Origin: Shewanella indica
GTDB lineage: Bacteria > Pseudomonadota > Gammaproteobacteria > Enterobacterales > Shewanellaceae
DNA: 64,000 nucleotides
Reading direction: 5' to 3'
Assembly: GCF_002836975.1 (NCBI RefSeq)
Contig: NZ_NIJK01000047.1
Coordinates: forward strand, 222,951-286,950
The notes under the pieces were generated by a model that was not told the DNA's origin, searched no databases, and saw nothing but the letters and a program-made list of their open reading frames with translations. This document shows, one piece after another, positions 29,578-38,798 of the stretch. Position 1 is the first letter of the stretch, and every line of letters begins with the position of its first letter. Made by a program: the position numbers and the translations under genes.

Positions 29578-29841
29578 CTAGTTAGATTCTGCGCTTCTAC
29601 CCTGTTGGGCAACTGAGACATGTAAACGCAAAACGGCCGACTCATCGGACGCTATCCGACAATCATAACCCTGTTTTTTGGCGAAACGGGGAACATCCTG
29701 CCGCGATCCTGGGTCTGAAAGCAAGAGACACAGAGTTTCACCGGGCAGCAAACGTTTCATCGCCATCTTGGCCTTGACCAGGGCTTCGGGACAACGACTC
29801 TGAGTTAAATCAATTAAAACCATGATGAGCTTGCTAAACAT
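29578..29841 (-). CDS. TusA/SirA-like sulfurtransferase family protein
   Basis: 87 residues with the TusA fold pattern: IDLTQSRCPEALVKAKMAMKRLLPGETLCLLLSDPGSRQDVPRFAKKQGYDC. The CP pair (RCPEALVKAK) is the reactive site of the family. It lies between perM and bepA on the perM strand, probably co-transcribed upstream of perM. Whether it moves sulfur for tRNA or another pathway is unknown. ATG 29841 has GAGG only 3 nt before it; ATG 29823 is the alternative and lacks a site. Confidence 0.85.
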   Translation of the reverse strand: MFSKLIMVLIDLTQSRCPEALVKAKMAMKRLLPGETLCLLLSDPGSRQDVPRFAKKQGYDCRIASDESAVLRLHVSVAQQGRSAESN

Positions 29842-29925
29842 AAACCTCGGCTATTATCCTAAGTTGCAACTGAAACCACAAGCCAGGCAGTTATGCATTA
29901 GTGGCATACAGGAAATCTAATCAGC

Positions 29926-31395
29926 TTGAGTACTTTGACTTTTTCCAAGTTTCGACAATCCATTCTGGCCGGTGCCACTACTCTTTTACTCGCCACCGCC
30001 AGCCATAGTTTCGCCAATAACGACCTGCCGGATCTCGGTACCGCCGCCGTCAATACCTTCAGTCTCGAAAAAGAGATGGTCTATGGTGACGCCTATATGC
30101 GGGTCATTCGTTCCCAGGCGCCTGTGTTATCCGATCCTGTGTTAAGCCAATACGCCACTGAACTGGGTAACAAATTGGTGGCGCATGCCACCGGGGTTAA
30201 GACCCCCTTCTATTTCTTCCTGCTACGAAACGATGAAATCAACGCCTTTGCCTTCTTTGGCGGCCATGTGGCAATCCACACCGGATTGTTTCTCAACGCC
30301 GACAACGAAAGTGAATTGGCCTCGGTACTGGCGCACGAAATTACCCACGTAACCCAGAGGCACTTGGCGCGCTCACTCGAAGCCCAGGAGAAAGCCAGTC
30401 CGGCCACCATTGCCGGGCTACTCGGCGCTATCTTGCTGACCATAGCGGCGCCTCAGGCCGGGATGGCGGCGCTGGCCACCACTCAGGCATTATCGACCCA
30501 GTCCAAAATAAACTATACCCGGCTGCATGAAAAAGAAGCCGACAGGATAGGCATGCAAATTCTGGTGGAATCCGGTTTCGATCCCAATGCCTCGGCCAAC
30601 TTCTTCGGTAAACTGGCAGCCCGTTATCGCTTTACCTCCAAGCCGCCGCAAATGCTGCTGACTCACCCACTGCCCGAATCGCGGATAACCGATGCCCGTA
30701 ACCGCGCGGCTCAGTACCCCCACAGATATGTGGCAGACAACCTTAATTTCCATTTGGCCAAGGCCAGGATCCAGGTGCGCTTTTCCAGCTATAGCGACGA
30801 TGCGGCACTGTCGCTGTTTGAAACCCAGCTAGCCAAGCACAACTACGCCTTTAAAGATGCGGCCCTCTATGGCAAAGCATTGGCACTGTTTCGCCTCAAG
30901 GACTTCAAACAGTCTGAACAACTGATAGATCAATTATTGGAAAAAGATCAGGACAACCTCTTCTATCTCGACACCAAAACCGATCTGCTGGTGGAGCGTA
31001 ACGATTATCAGGGCGCGATAAAGATGTTGGAAGCCCAAAGACGCCTCAAACCCACCTCTCAAGTGATCAACGCCAACCTGGCCAGCGTTTATCTCGAAAG
31101 TAAACAGCCGCAGCTGGCTATCCCTATTCTCGAGGATATGGCGTTTCTGGATAAGCAAAATCCCTTACCCTATCAATTGCTGACCGAAGCTTACAAACAA
31201 ACCGGTAACAAGACGCTGGAACACTTTTCCAATGCCGAATCCATGGCGCTGCGGGCCAATTATAAGGGGGCTATCGATCAGCTCAACTTTGCCTACAAGG
31301 CCGCCGATGGCCAGCCTCTGCAAATTGCCAGAATCGAGGCCAAGATACGCCAATTCCGAATCGCCGACAGGGCGCTGGACGAATTGAAGAAATAG
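29926..31395 (+). CDS. bepA: Periplasmic M48 metalloprotease/chaperone BepA
   Basis: 489 residues. A signal peptide (ILAGATTLLLATASHSFA) is followed by an M48 peptidase domain with zinc motif LAHEITHVTQRH and the third ligand in HEKEADRIG, then a C-terminal TPR array of about 180 residues (KDAALYGKALALFRLKDFKQSEQLI...). BepA handles outer-membrane assembly intermediates of the Bam/Lpt systems. It starts at TTG 29926, an unusual but supported choice, with AGGAA upstream and no other start before the signal peptide. Confidence 0.94.
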   Translation: MSTLTFSKFRQSILAGATTLLLATASHSFANNDLPDLGTAAVNTFSLEKEMVYGDAYMRVIRSQAPVLSDPVLSQYATELGNKLVAHATGVKTPFYFFLLRNDEINAFAFFGGHVAIHTGLFLNADNESELASVLAHEITHVTQRHLARSLEAQEKASPATIAGLLGAILLTIAAPQAGMAALATTQALSTQSKINYTRLHEKEADRIGMQILVESGFDPNASANFFGKLAARYRFTSKPPQMLLTHPLPESRITDARNRAAQYPHRYVADNLNFHLAKARIQVRFSSYSDDAALSLFETQLAKHNYAFKDAALYGKALALFRLKDFKQSEQLIDQLLEKDQDNLFYLDTKTDLLVERNDYQGAIKMLEAQRRLKPTSQVINANLASVYLESKQPQLAIPILEDMAFLDKQNPLPYQLLTEAYKQTGNKTLEHFSNAESMALRANYKGAIDQLNFAYKAADGQPLQIARIEAKIRQFRIADRALDELKK

Positions 31396-31517
31396 TTTGC
31401 TTAAACTTTGATTATGCAGGTTTTCATTGGCCCGTTCACCGGGCCACTTTCCCCTGACGTCTGCGCAGATTTTTGCTATCATCGTCGCACTTTTCAGCCA
31501 AGGTAAAGAGAAAACCC

Positions 31518-31868
31518 ATGACCCAGGTCACTATTTTCCATAATCCACGCTGCTCCAAGAGCCGCGAAACACTGGCACTGCTGGAGTCCAAAGGCGTCGA
31601 GATCCAGATTGTCGAGTATCTGAAACAAGTTCCGGATGCTGCCACAATCAGTGAACTGTTGGCCAAACTGGGTATCAGCGCCCGTGAACTGATGCGCACC
31701 AAAGAAGAAGAATACAAAGCCCAGGGGTTGAATAATCCTGAGCTGACAGAAGCCCAGTTGATTGCCGCCATGGTAGCCACTCCCAAGTTGATCGAGCGAC
31801 CAATCGTGCTTGCCAAAGGTAAGGCCGCCATTGGCCGTCCACCGGAAAACGTGTTGGCGATCCTGTAA
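31518..31868 (+). CDS. yfgD: ArsC-family reductase YfgD
   Basis: 116-residue thioredoxin-fold protein of the ArsC family. The reactive Cys lies in IFHNPRCSKSRETLALL, and the Arg residues of LIERPIVL and IGRPPENVL match the oxyanion site of glutaredoxin-dependent arsenate reductases. Gene order with bepA points to YfgD rather than an arsenic-operon ArsC, so arsenate reduction is possible but unproven. Start at ATG 31518; the preceding bases include AGGTAAAGAG. Confidence 0.92.
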   Translation: MTQVTIFHNPRCSKSRETLALLESKGVEIQIVEYLKQVPDAATISELLAKLGISARELMRTKEEEYKAQGLNNPELTEAQLIAAMVATPKLIERPIVLAKGKAAIGRPPENVLAIL

Positions 31869-32246
31869 ATGAGCAGTCACGCGCTATTGCAAATCTCACG
31901 GAGCGGCTATCTATTACTGACAGCCTTGTTGGCCTATGCCTTTATCGATAAGGGGCTCAACAGCGAATACTCACTGCTGTTTACCAGTCTTTGGCTGGTG
32001 CCCTTGCTGCTGCCGCTACCGGGTATCCTCAAAGGCAATCCCTATACCTTTGCCTGGGCCAGCTTCATTCTTTGCCTCTATTTTCTGCACGGCTTGACCT
32101 TGCTCTATATAGCCCAGGGCAATGAATGGTGGTTTGCGTTGATTGAGAGCCTGTTGATCGCATGCTTGCTTATCAGCATGCCCTTCTACACCCGAAAACG
32201 CGGCCGCGAGTTGGGGCTTGGGCTCAAGAAACGCACCAAAAACTGA
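31869..32246 (+). CDS. DUF2069 membrane protein
   Basis: 125 residues with four hydrophobic helices (YLLLTALLAYAFI, YSLLFTSLWLVPLLLPLPGIL, FAWASFILCLYFLHGLTLLYIA, FALIESLLIACLLISMPFY) and the GNPYTFAWASFILCLYFLHG signature of DUF2069. The ATG follows immediately after the yfgD stop, so the two are co-translated. Function unknown. The 284-bp interval after it contains a C6/G6 hairpin (about 32252-32282) and no gene. Confidence 0.88.
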   Translation: MSSHALLQISRSGYLLLTALLAYAFIDKGLNSEYSLLFTSLWLVPLLLPLPGILKGNPYTFAWASFILCLYFLHGLTLLYIAQGNEWWFALIESLLIACLLISMPFYTRKRGRELGLGLKKRTKN

Positions 32247-32530
32247 AAGTTCCCCCCTGAAACCGAGACTTCCAAGGGGGGATTGATAGCTCGAAATGAT
32301 CCAACGGAAATCTCATCATTCCCTAGCCCAAGAACTGACTATGTTGTCGATAACCAAGCAGGAAAGCTTTCCAAGATAATTGAAAGTTCAAATCATAAGA
32401 TACAGCGTACAGCTCTCACAAAAACCAATGCAGCTTAAAACAGCAGCAATGCAAGCGACACCACAGCTTCACTTTGACAGGCACTCACAAGGTGATAAGC
32501 CTTAAAAGTGCCTGCTTCGGGCTATTTAGG

Positions 32531-33355
32531 TTATTGCAAACCGGCCTCGAAAGTGAGGAAAATTTCACTGACTGTCTTATCCGCAAGGCGAGTATCGGCG
32601 TTAAGTTGCTCGAATGATGCATGCAACATATAGCGGCCGGCGCTGGGCAGTTCAAAACTCACCTTGCCTTCTTTGTCTGACTTCAGCGTCAATTGCTGTT
32701 TCTGGTTACGATAAAGTGTGCCTTCCTTCACAATCGCGACTTCCACACCGGCAATCACTTTACCCTGGAAATAGAATTGCAGCTCAGTGGGCTCCTGCTC
32801 GACTATGTCAGCCGGATGGGTCAAAGGTTTGAGTTCCAGGTATTCCCCTTTCACTTCAAAAGCCTTGTCGCTTGGTTTGTTGAGGGTGACATAGGACTCG
32901 ACACGCGAGAAATACAGCGCCCCTTCGAGATCGTACGCCCCTTTGGGCATCATTGCCTTGGTGGTTTGCTTGTCAGTACGGCTGCGGACGCTGTCTTGCT
33001 GGCCCTTGAGCTTATAGCGCGACATATATCTTGGCTGGGTCTCTTTCTCGAATCTGTAGGTGCCGTCTTCGGTCAGGCGATAGTCAAACACAGACTTACG
33101 GCTGCCGCGATAGCTTGAGGATGGCCGCTCCTTGGTGCCGGACGGCGTGACGATTTGCACATCTTCAGAGCCAAAAGGTTTATCAAACAGGAAGACTTCA
33201 TTACTGGCGCTGACATCTGAAGTGATCCACACACCTTTGCCGGGATCGGCCGAGACATTGAACTGGCTGGGCAGTATAAATCTGTCATGGGCCTGCGCCG
33301 TTTGTGCCACCAGACAGGCCCCCAGGGCCAACAAGAGTTTGCTTGTTTTCATCAT
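32531..33355 (-). CDS. DUF4198-like periplasmic protein
   Basis: 274-residue exported protein: signal peptide LLLALGACLVAQTAQAHDRFILPSQFNVSA, with the mature N-terminus HDRFILPS typical of DUF4198/CbiK-like periplasmic proteins associated with metal uptake. The C-terminal region is an immunoglobulin-like domain (TELQFYFQGKVIAGVEVAIV ... GKVSFELPSAGRYMLHASFEQ). Third gene of a unit with the DUF2271 and PepSY genes upstream; start is one of two adjacent ATGs. A role in iron or other metal acquisition is inferred from the operon type. Confidence 0.83.
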   Translation of the reverse strand: MMKTSKLLLALGACLVAQTAQAHDRFILPSQFNVSADPGKGVWITSDVSASNEVFLFDKPFGSEDVQIVTPSGTKERPSSSYRGSRKSVFDYRLTEDGTYRFEKETQPRYMSRYKLKGQQDSVRSRTDKQTTKAMMPKGAYDLEGALYFSRVESYVTLNKPSDKAFEVKGEYLELKPLTHPADIVEQEPTELQFYFQGKVIAGVEVAIVKEGTLYRNQKQQLTLKSDKEGKVSFELPSAGRYMLHASFEQLNADTRLADKTVSEIFLTFEAGLQ

Positions 33356-33358
33356 CTT

Positions 33359-33892
33359 TTACTCCACTAGGTATTGAAGGCTAATCGTGCCGGTTTCTAT
33401 GGTGGGCGCTATTTCAGCTTTGAAAGGCTTGCCGTCGAGCTGAAACTTGTGCCGTACCAAATCCCGGCCGCCGTGCTCACGTACCACTTCCACCAGCAAG
33501 GTATATTTACCGTTGGCAACCTTAGCCCCTTGGTCATCTTTGAGGTCCCAGCTGATGGGATACTTGCCCGCCGGCCTTGTTGCCGATGCAATGGCATCGA
33601 CAAAGTTCATGTCATCCCGCCCGGCCTTGCGCCACCAGCGACGAATGTCTTTCAGCCACTTGTATCCCTCGCCTTCCTGCATGACCCAAAGGCTCAAGGT
33701 TCGCACGCTCTGCCCTTTGGTATCTTCCACCCACACGGCTGTGTAAGGCCTATGGTATTGGCCCGTGGTGATTTCCGGCAGTGTCAGATTAATCTCCAGC
33801 GAATCGGCATTGGCCTGCGCCAGAGTTAAGCTACTACTCAGTAATACCGCCAGAGACAGAGACAATCTGGTTTTCAAAGGTTTGCCACTCAT
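33359..33892 (-). CDS. DUF2271 periplasmic protein
   Basis: 177-residue exported protein with signal peptide LSLSLAVLLSSSLTLAQANA and the DUF2271 signature: YHRPYTAVWVEDTKGQSVRTLSLWV, WLKDIRRWWRKAGRD, GKYPISWDLKDDQGAKVANGKYTLLVEVVREHGG. Start at ATG 33892, 5 nt after GGAG; an ATG five codons earlier is less likely. The DUF4198 gene starts 3 nt after its stop and the PepSY gene lies 70 nt upstream; this triad recurs in iron-related operons. Confidence 0.88.
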   Translation of the reverse strand: MSGKPLKTRLSLSLAVLLSSSLTLAQANADSLEINLTLPEITTGQYHRPYTAVWVEDTKGQSVRTLSLWVMQEGEGYKWLKDIRRWWRKAGRDDMNFVDAIASATRPAGKYPISWDLKDDQGAKVANGKYTLLVEVVREHGGRDLVRHKFQLDGKPFKAEIAPTIETGTISLQYLVE

Positions 33893-33961
33893 ACATTCTC
33901 CATTCACAACACACCAAAGGTAGGGGCACGAGTTCGTGCTTTGCCGTCTGTCACTTTGAAC

Positions 33962-34558
33962 TCAAGGAACAAACAACAGATAAATAAGGGCACAGGCACT
34001 GCTGACACCGGCCATGGCCAGTAAGGATTTTTTCAATCTACGGCTCTGAGGCAACAGCAGGAAAGCACCGGTCAGGGAAAACAGGATGATAAGAATTGAA
34101 CAAAGATCCAGCAGCCATACCCACAGGGTGCCACTGTTACGGCCCTTATGCAGATCATTGAGTACTGCGATAACACCATAATCTATCTGCTCGACATAGG
34201 CTTTCCCGTCCAGCAGATCCAGGGTAATGCTCTGATAGCGCCCCGGCCCCTTGTGCACCAGTGCCACTTCATCTTCACTGAACTCGGCACTGTGACCATC
34301 CACTCCCCAGTGGCTACTGAGCCAATGCGCAGTGGCGTCGCGCCAATCCGGGTCTTCACTATTCACCGGCAACAAAAATCCCGGCAAGGCTTCTTCCGAT
34401 GCCAGGCTTTCTCCGCCCTGGCGGATAAACCAATCCGGATGATTGAGAGTGATACCGGTAAAGGCAAAGAACAGCATCAACAGCAGCAGTGCCATAGAGA
34501 CATAGATATGAACGACGCGGGCGAAATGGAGCGATGACTTGCTGACTCTGAACTTCAA
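33962..34558 (-). CDS. PepSY-domain membrane protein
   Basis: 198 residues: N-terminal helix FARVVHIYVSMALLLLMLFFAFTGITLNHPDW (PepSY-TM type with conserved His), a periplasmic loop, then LNDLHKGRNSGTLWVWLLDLCSILIILFSLTGAFLLLP and a final helix. First gene of the PepSY-DUF2271-DUF4198 unit. This small PepSY type is found in iron-uptake or flavin-linked envelope redox operons; the exact role is unknown. A weak Fur-box-like sequence lies about 70-85 nt upstream. Confidence 0.85.
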   Translation of the reverse strand: MKFRVSKSSLHFARVVHIYVSMALLLLMLFFAFTGITLNHPDWFIRQGGESLASEEALPGFLLPVNSEDPDWRDATAHWLSSHWGVDGHSAEFSEDEVALVHKGPGRYQSITLDLLDGKAYVEQIDYGVIAVLNDLHKGRNSGTLWVWLLDLCSILIILFSLTGAFLLLPQSRRLKKSLLAMAGVSSACALIYLLFVP

Positions 34559-34624
34559 TTAAGGTTTCCACATAGCGCAGGCCGCTACTGGGCTGCCTGT
34601 TAATTGACTGTTATTGGTCAATAC

Positions 34625-34642
34625 TAAATAACAATCATTCTT
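34625..34642 (-). promoter_or_regulatory. Possible Fur box upstream of PepSY operon
   Basis: AACAATCATTCTT resembles the core of a Fur site (about 9 of 13 positions of the GATAATCATTATC half) in the short AT-rich gap before the PepSY gene. Weak match; listed because the operon type is often iron-regulated. Confidence 0.3.
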
Positions 34643-34660
34643 GCCTTAATGCTATTTACC

Positions 34661-36544
34661 TTATTTACACTCGCCGGCAGTTGCCCAGTCGACATAGCAA
34701 ACCCGGGCCTCTCCCAAGTCACTGAGGAAGTTGAGCCAGTATATTTGGTGATCGGCCAACTTATCGCCCGGGCCTTTGACTTCAAGCCAACTGATGCGCC
34801 CTTCGGCGTCAAATAACACAAGATCCGGATGGCCACTGCGGTAATGCTTGAGATCGCCAAGCATACGTTCAAATACCTGAGCGAGCCTGGCGCCGGAAAG
34901 TGCCGCCAGCGTCAGTTCCAGCGCCTGTTGCGGCAGATTTTCCCAGTAAACCCAATCGTTTGCCAGCCCTTGCTTTTGCTGAAAATGGCGCCAAATAACA
35001 GCGCCGGGCTCCCGAGCGATTTCATCAAGACGCGCCGTGATGGCCTCTTGGCGGCGGCTAACAAACTCCTCGGTGAACATATCCCGTGGGCTGCGTTGAA
35101 ATGGGTTATCGAATACCGCCTTAATGGGGGCAAAAATAATGTCCCAAAAGGCCAGCCCGAAAAGGCCACAAAGCAAGGTATTCTCCAGAAAAAACACCCG
35201 GTAGCCGAGCGCTTCAAAGTGAGCAGCGACACGCATTTCAACTCGTTCACCATTGGGAGTAAGTTGCAGTATTATCGTTTGCAGCGCACCCAGTCTACCC
35301 TGCACACTTTCACTCAGCGCTTGCAGCCTTAACATCAAAGATTCAAGCGCCAAGGAATCAAGCGCTTCACCATGGCCTGATGGTGAGGCAAACTTGCTGT
35401 CGTTGCCATTTGGCAACTTTTTAAGCAGGCGTTTGCCAATACGTTCTATGATTTGCCACTGACTCTCATTACCGGCAAGGTCGCAAAGGTGCAGCAGCGC
35501 ATGAGTCAGAGCCTGCCACTGAGCCTGTTTTTCCAGACAGCGACACAGGCGTTCCCTTGCCTGCCAATGTTCACACTGCGAATAGACACTGATGGCAAGA
35601 GTGGTTTGGCCTTGCCTTTCGGCTTCGCGGCCTATCAGAGTCAGTAGTTTTTGCCGGCGCCGCTCGAGTAAGGGGTTAGCCTCGGGTACTGCTGAAATGG
35701 CGTTAAGCTGCTGAAGCCGCAATGGAATATCCAGCACCTGTTTGGCCAGTATCGCCTCTTCTATCTGCTGACTCATAAGGCCAAATGCCAACGCAGCGTT
35801 AAGCTGCTCTGGGCTGTCATAGGCGCGGTGGGCCTTGTCCAGCACTGTGACTTCAAAGCGTTGCAAACCCAGATCGCTGAGCACAAACTGGCTCAGATCC
35901 TGATAACGGTTGCCAAAATAGAGTAGCAATAGGCCATCGAGAAGCCGCTGGCATTTAAGCTCAAGCCAGTCAATGCCCAGTAGAGAGTTCAGTTCGTCAA
36001 TCAATAACTGTGAGTCTTGGGGCCCGAGCGCCAGCAGGGTACGTTTCAGCGTCTCCTTTGAGGCACATTTCATGCTTTTACCTAGATGCAGCGCAATATC
36101 GACCAGGCCCCCAAGACAGTTTTTGCCCACCGGGGCTTGACTCTGTTGCAGTTTGAGAAGCGCCCGGCGCAGCTCTGTGAGGGTGACGCCTTTGAGCCAG
36201 GTTTCAGTGTTTGGCAATGATGAAGTGCTGATAAGCTCCGCTTGCTCAAGCCCCTTTATCGCAGGTTCAAGAGCCCCTATTTCCGGGTAGTTAAGCTTAT
36301 CGGCGCGAAACCACTCGCCCTTGCGGGACAAGAGACGCACCAGCAACATCCGCGAAGGTTTGGAGCAGGCCAGGTACGCCGCGCGTAACCTGGCAAGCTC
36401 GCTTGGCAAAATATCCAGATAGCGGCGGCTACCCTCCAGCAAGAGTTCAAAATTGCTCAGGTAATAGTCGCTTGCAAGTTCAGGGGCAGCTGGTTTCACT
36501 AAGGTTTTTGCCGCTAAGGTTTCTGCCGCTAAGGTTTCTGCCAT
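34661..36544 (-). CDS. VRR-NUC (FAN1-like) nuclease
   Basis: 627 residues. The C-terminal VRR-NUC domain has the PD-(D/E)XK-type core GHPDLVLFDAEGRISWLEVKGPGDKLADHQIYWL, with catalytic Asp and E-x-K. A long helical region precedes it, as in bacterial homologues of the FAN1 structure-specific nuclease, which acts on branched or cross-linked DNA. The ATG overlaps the upstream EAL gene's stop codon (TAATG), so it is coupled to that gene. The N-terminus contains a 5-residue repeat (ETLAA, KTLVK) encoded by three 15-bp units. The link to a c-di-GMP gene is unusual. Confidence 0.9.
   Translation of the reverse strand: MAETLAAETLAAKTLVKPAAPELASDYYLSNFELLLEGSRRYLDILPSELARLRAAYLACSKPSRMLLVRLLSRKGEWFRADKLNYPEIGALEPAIKGLEQAELISTSSLPNTETWLKGVTLTELRRALLKLQQSQAPVGKNCLGGLVDIALHLGKSMKCASKETLKRTLLALGPQDSQLLIDELNSLLGIDWLELKCQRLLDGLLLLYFGNRYQDLSQFVLSDLGLQRFEVTVLDKAHRAYDSPEQLNAALAFGLMSQQIEEAILAKQVLDIPLRLQQLNAISAVPEANPLLERRRQKLLTLIGREAERQGQTTLAISVYSQCEHWQARERLCRCLEKQAQWQALTHALLHLCDLAGNESQWQIIERIGKRLLKKLPNGNDSKFASPSGHGEALDSLALESLMLRLQALSESVQGRLGALQTIILQLTPNGERVEMRVAAHFEALGYRVFFLENTLLCGLFGLAFWDIIFAPIKAVFDNPFQRSPRDMFTEEFVSRRQEAITARLDEIAREPGAVIWRHFQQKQGLANDWVYWENLPQQALELTLAALSGARLAQVFERMLGDLKHYRSGHPDLVLFDAEGRISWLEVKGPGDKLADHQIYWLNFLSDLGEARVCYVDWATAGECK
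36501..36544 (-). repeat. 15-bp tandem repeat at start of the FAN1-like gene
   Basis: Three consecutive units of AAGGTTTCTGCCGCT type (plus-strand view: 36501-36515, 36516-36530, 36531-36544, the last shortened by the start codon). Being a multiple of three, copy-number change would add or remove ETLAA units without shifting the frame. Confidence 0.85.
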
Positions 36545-38049
36545 TAGGGAACTTCGTCTGATTTCACGGTTTTCAGTTCTTCAACCGGCATGGGGCGGGC
36601 GAAATAGTATCCCTGCAGCAGGAATATACCGCGCTTTTTGAGGTACTCCACCTGCTCCGCCGTCTCCACGCCTTCGACTATCATCTCAAGCTCTGACTCC
36701 AAACCAAAGGCGATAATGGCATCCAGCACACCACGCTTGAGATCGTTGGTGCCTATGGTATCGATAAACATCTTATCTATCTTGATGCTGTCAATCCCCA
36801 AGGTTTGAATATACTTAAAGCCGCCATATCCGGTGCCAAAGTCATCAATTTTAAAGCTGTAGCCCTTCTCGGTCAGCCTGGCGATTTCCTGCTTGGCGGC
36901 ATCAATGTCGGCAATGGGCAAGCGTTCGGTGAGCTCAAATTTAAGTCTGTCCGGCTCTGGCCAATTATGCTGTTGCAGCACGCGACTGACATGAGCCTGC
37001 TCCAGATGTTCTGCCACCAGGTTGATGCTAACCCAAGTGCCGCTCTCCAGCTCCGGCAGTTGTTGCAGTACCTGCTGCAGCAAAGATTCGGTAATGGGAA
37101 TGATCAGGCCACAGGCTTCTGCATGCTCAACAAAGGCAACAGGTGGAATAAACTCTTTGCCCTTCTTCCAGCGCACCAGCACTTCATAACCGACCACTTT
37201 ATTCTGATTAATATCGACTATGGGTTGATAAAAAGGGATAAACTCCTGCCGGGCAATGCCTCTTTGGATCATGCTCTTGAGCGAACGGTGGTAACTCAGA
37301 TAAAGCCAATAAGCCCCGGCGAGCAGCGCGCCGAGTAAAATGCTCAAGGGTAAACCGTAAACAAAGATCTTTTCTCTGGCGTAATCATCGAGTTTCTCAC
37401 CAAACCAGAGTTTTTGCTCCATTTGCTGCTTGTTCATCACGCTGAAAAAATGCACATTGGCTTCTCTGGGTACCGAAGGATTGCCGCGCTCAAATACCAG
37501 CCCTTCGGAGCCTGGAGCATGATGCAGAAACTCTATGTAAAAACAATCGCGGCAGGGAAGATTGATAATTTCACGGATCCAACTGCTGTCCAAAATCCAG
37601 TAAGCGGTATTGCCATTACTTCTGAAATAAACCAAGAGTTCCTGCTCGGTGTCATGCATGGCACCTGTGGTGGTTAGGCCAAAGCCCTGCCCTATGGGGG
37701 TGTCATTGGGAAGATCCGGCAATAGTAAATCCGAGCCGAGCGAACTGCAGCCTATGCCGGTTTTGGTTTTTATCCCCATCACCCGAAAATAGCGATTGTA
37801 GTTTTCAGGTACCCGCAATAATTTTGCGTCTTTCGGACCACAATCAAAATGAAACTCAGGTACTTGATGGAGAATAATGTCATTGATGGAACGCTGTCTC
37901 TGGCTAAGATACTCTTCCATGAGTTTGAACTGATTTTTGACTATCATTGAGGTCACTGGCCTTAGCAATAACTCCGATGACAACAGCAAGAGAGCAACAG
38001 GTAACAGCAACAGCAGCAAAACCCGTTTGTTCTCGGATACAGCCTTCAT
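36544..38049 (-). CDS. c-di-GMP phosphodiesterase, CSS-motif plus EAL domain
   Basis: 501 residues. Two membrane helices (LLLLLLPVALLLLSSELLL and VYGLPLSILLGALLAGAYWLYLSY) flank a periplasmic CSS-motif redox-sensing domain with Cys in IGCSSLG and LPCRDCFY. The cytoplasmic EAL domain has YEVLVRW (EVL in place of EAL; the metal-binding Glu is kept), NLVAEHL, FELTER, KIDDFGTGYGG, DSIKIDKMF, EGVET and LQGYYFARPM, so activity is likely. AAGGA precedes the ATG. CSS-EAL proteins respond to periplasmic thiol state in enterobacteria; the same is inferred here. Confidence 0.9.
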   Translation of the reverse strand: MKAVSENKRVLLLLLLPVALLLLSSELLLRPVTSMIVKNQFKLMEEYLSQRQRSINDIILHQVPEFHFDCGPKDAKLLRVPENYNRYFRVMGIKTKTGIGCSSLGSDLLLPDLPNDTPIGQGFGLTTTGAMHDTEQELLVYFRSNGNTAYWILDSSWIREIINLPCRDCFYIEFLHHAPGSEGLVFERGNPSVPREANVHFFSVMNKQQMEQKLWFGEKLDDYAREKIFVYGLPLSILLGALLAGAYWLYLSYHRSLKSMIQRGIARQEFIPFYQPIVDINQNKVVGYEVLVRWKKGKEFIPPVAFVEHAEACGLIIPITESLLQQVLQQLPELESGTWVSINLVAEHLEQAHVSRVLQQHNWPEPDRLKFELTERLPIADIDAAKQEIARLTEKGYSFKIDDFGTGYGGFKYIQTLGIDSIKIDKMFIDTIGTNDLKRGVLDAIIAFGLESELEMIVEGVETAEQVEYLKKRGIFLLQGYYFARPMPVEELKTVKSDEVP

Positions 38050-38324
38050 GATTATCGTCCTTGTAGAATGTCACTTCCCTTATACCCAGCCAGAGCGCCA
38101 GATACAATGACGCATGCAGCAAATACCCTACTCTGCGGCAAAACCTTTTGCAGCCTGAGTAGGGAAAACGGCCTTGGGCAATTTAGGTAAGCCACTGAAA
38201 TTTATTGATTGACTCTTGTCTCTATCTCAACCTTTTGTTAATTTGGGCGCCTTTGAGTTTGGCATGCCTTTGTGCGCCAAGCCGAACATTTCAGCGACTA
38301 AGATTTTATTATTCGGAGCAGAAA

Positions 38325-38798
38325 ATGAATGAGAATGTCATTCAGGCAATCCTGGTGTTTGCCGCATTTGTAGTGTTCAGCCTGATTATCGACCGTTGCC
38401 TGAAACAAGTGGCCACCCGCTTTGACTCGGCGGCCAGCGAATCGTTTCGCTTGATCTCCAACTCCCAGCGCGTGGTACTGATATTTATCGGTGCTGTCTT
38501 GGCCTTATCCAAGTTGGGCTTTGATGTTGGCGCCCTGGTTGCCGGCCTCGGACTCACTGGCTTTGCGCTGGGTTTCGCCCTCAAAGACGCCATCTCCAAC
38601 CTGATTGCCGGTATTATGATAGTGCTCTATAAGCCGATAAAGCTGGGCAATAAAATCGATATTACCGGCTCCAGGGGGACTGTGGTGGATCTCAATCTGC
38701 GTTATATCACGGTGAAGGATGACGGTGTGACACACCTGGTGCCAAACTCTTTGTTCCTAAACAATAAAGTTTCCATTATTGATGAGGATAAGCAATGA
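38325..38798 (+). CDS. Minimal MscS-type mechanosensitive channel protein
   Basis: 157 residues: one N-terminal helix (VIQAILVFAAFVVFSLII), then an MscS pore helix region (QRVVLIFIGAVLALSKLGFDVGALVAGLGLTGFALGFALKDAISNLIAGIMIVLYKPIKLGNKIDI) and the beta domain (GTVVDLNLRYITVKDDGVTHLVPNSLFLNNKVSI). It stops where larger MscS proteins continue with a C-terminal cage, so it is a short version. GGAG precedes ATG 38325 by 7 nt. The stop overlaps the next gene (ATGA). Confidence 0.9.
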   Translation: MNENVIQAILVFAAFVVFSLIIDRCLKQVATRFDSAASESFRLISNSQRVVLIFIGAVLALSKLGFDVGALVAGLGLTGFALGFALKDAISNLIAGIMIVLYKPIKLGNKIDITGSRGTVVDLNLRYITVKDDGVTHLVPNSLFLNNKVSIIDEDKQ

